Positions 42,450 to 42,517 of a stretch of 42,517 nucleotides of DNA are shown here, piece after piece. Positions within the stretch are counted from its first letter, which is position 1; every line of letters begins with the position of its first letter. The stretch is from Verrucomicrobiota bacterium (lineage in GTDB: Bacteria; Verrucomicrobiota; Verrucomicrobiia; Limisphaerales; UBA8199): the NCBI GenBank assembly GCA_003176045.1, contig PSRM01000270.1, positions 1 through 42,517 on the forward strand, in the 5' to 3' direction. The notes under the pieces are model-generated. The model did not search any database. It had not been told where the DNA came from and saw nothing but the letters and a program-made list of their open reading frames with translations. Both the position numbers and the translations under genes were made by a program.

Positions 42450-42517
42450 CGGGGCGTAGCGTAGCCTGGCTAGCGCGCTTGTTTCGGGTACAAGAGGTCG
42501 TGAGTTCGAATCTCACC
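42450..42517 (+). tRNA. tRNA-Pro (anticodon CGG), 3' end cut by window edge
   Basis: The acceptor strand CGGGGCG begins at 42450. D-arm sequence follows, then anticodon stem CTTGT/ACAAG around loop TTCGGGT (anticodon CGG). The T arm starts GTGAG-TTCGAAT-CTCAC. The window ends before the 3' acceptor strand. A minus-strand frame running through this tRNA (RFELTTSCTRNK...) is an artefact of the tRNA sequence. Confidence 0.93.

Noticed and set aside
42067..42516. Long minus-strand frame at the end of the window (RFELTTSCTRNK...)
   Set aside because: It runs antisense through tRNA-Pro and the aminotransferase gene; this N-terminal sequence is a familiar artefact of translating a tRNA.

Overview
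The window looks like a piece of a soil or sediment Verrucomicrobiota chromosome, most likely the Pedosphaera/Limisphaera side of the phylum. This is inferred from gene style, not from a marker gene. The pointers are large secreted multidomain proteins with Ig, RCC1 and LamG modules ending in a short 'FYRL'-type C-terminal domain, an Rhs protein with a transglutaminase-like front end, weak Shine-Dalgarno signals, moderately high GC, and intergenic DNA packed with short dispersed repeats. A partial tRNA-Gly(TCC) opens the window and a partial tRNA-Pro(CGG) closes it.

Layout. 0.2-0.9 kb: Phd/VapC-type toxin-antitoxin pair. 1-5.5 kb: class V aminotransferase, secreted-type metallophosphoesterase (minus strand) and a PoxB-like thiamine-diphosphate enzyme. 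5.5-6.1 kb: repeat-rich spacer. 6.1-7.5 kb: SPFH protein plus an Arc-type ribbon-helix-helix protein, with a palindromic operator-like site in the promoter. 7.5-9.2 kb (minus): a decayed nucleotidyltransferase toxin-antitoxin remnant and an exported cyclase-like toroid with a CXXCH motif. 9.4-13.1 kb: YfhO-type membrane protein overlapping convergently with a polytopic HEGLGH protein.

13.3-18.6 kb: a tight set of Spinster-type MFS transporter, apolipoprotein N-acyltransferase (Lnt) and an Aas-type acyltransferase/acyl-ACP synthetase. Lnt produces lysophospholipid as a by-product, Aas re-acylates it, and Spinster/LplT-type transporters move it, so the three genes read as a lipoprotein-acylation and lysolipid-recycling unit. 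An alpha/beta hydrolase and a NifS-like cysteine desulfurase follow.

21.1-34.9 kb: secreted RCC1 propeller, XRE regulator, LamG/TSP3 secreted protein, a 2037-residue Rhs protein, its probable (frameshifted) immunity gene, then an orphan Rhs 'tip' cassette that repeats about 1.17 kb of the Rhs core but ends in a GIY-YIG-like nuclease. That cassette is followed by an Imm26-like gene, decayed coding sequence and a SUKH/SMI1-type immunity gene. This is a polymorphic-toxin locus with displaced tips.

34.9-42.4 kb: two minus-strand secreted paralogues sharing Ig, RCC1 and C-terminal modules but with different catalytic heads (endonuclease/exonuclease/phosphatase and GH25 muramidase), then a class III aminotransferase.

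The most unusual whole-window signal is the density of tandem 7-bp (and 8-10-bp) repeats and long inverted repeats. They lie between genes and also in frame inside yfhO-, MFS- and aas-type genes, where they appear to add peptide inserts at loops.
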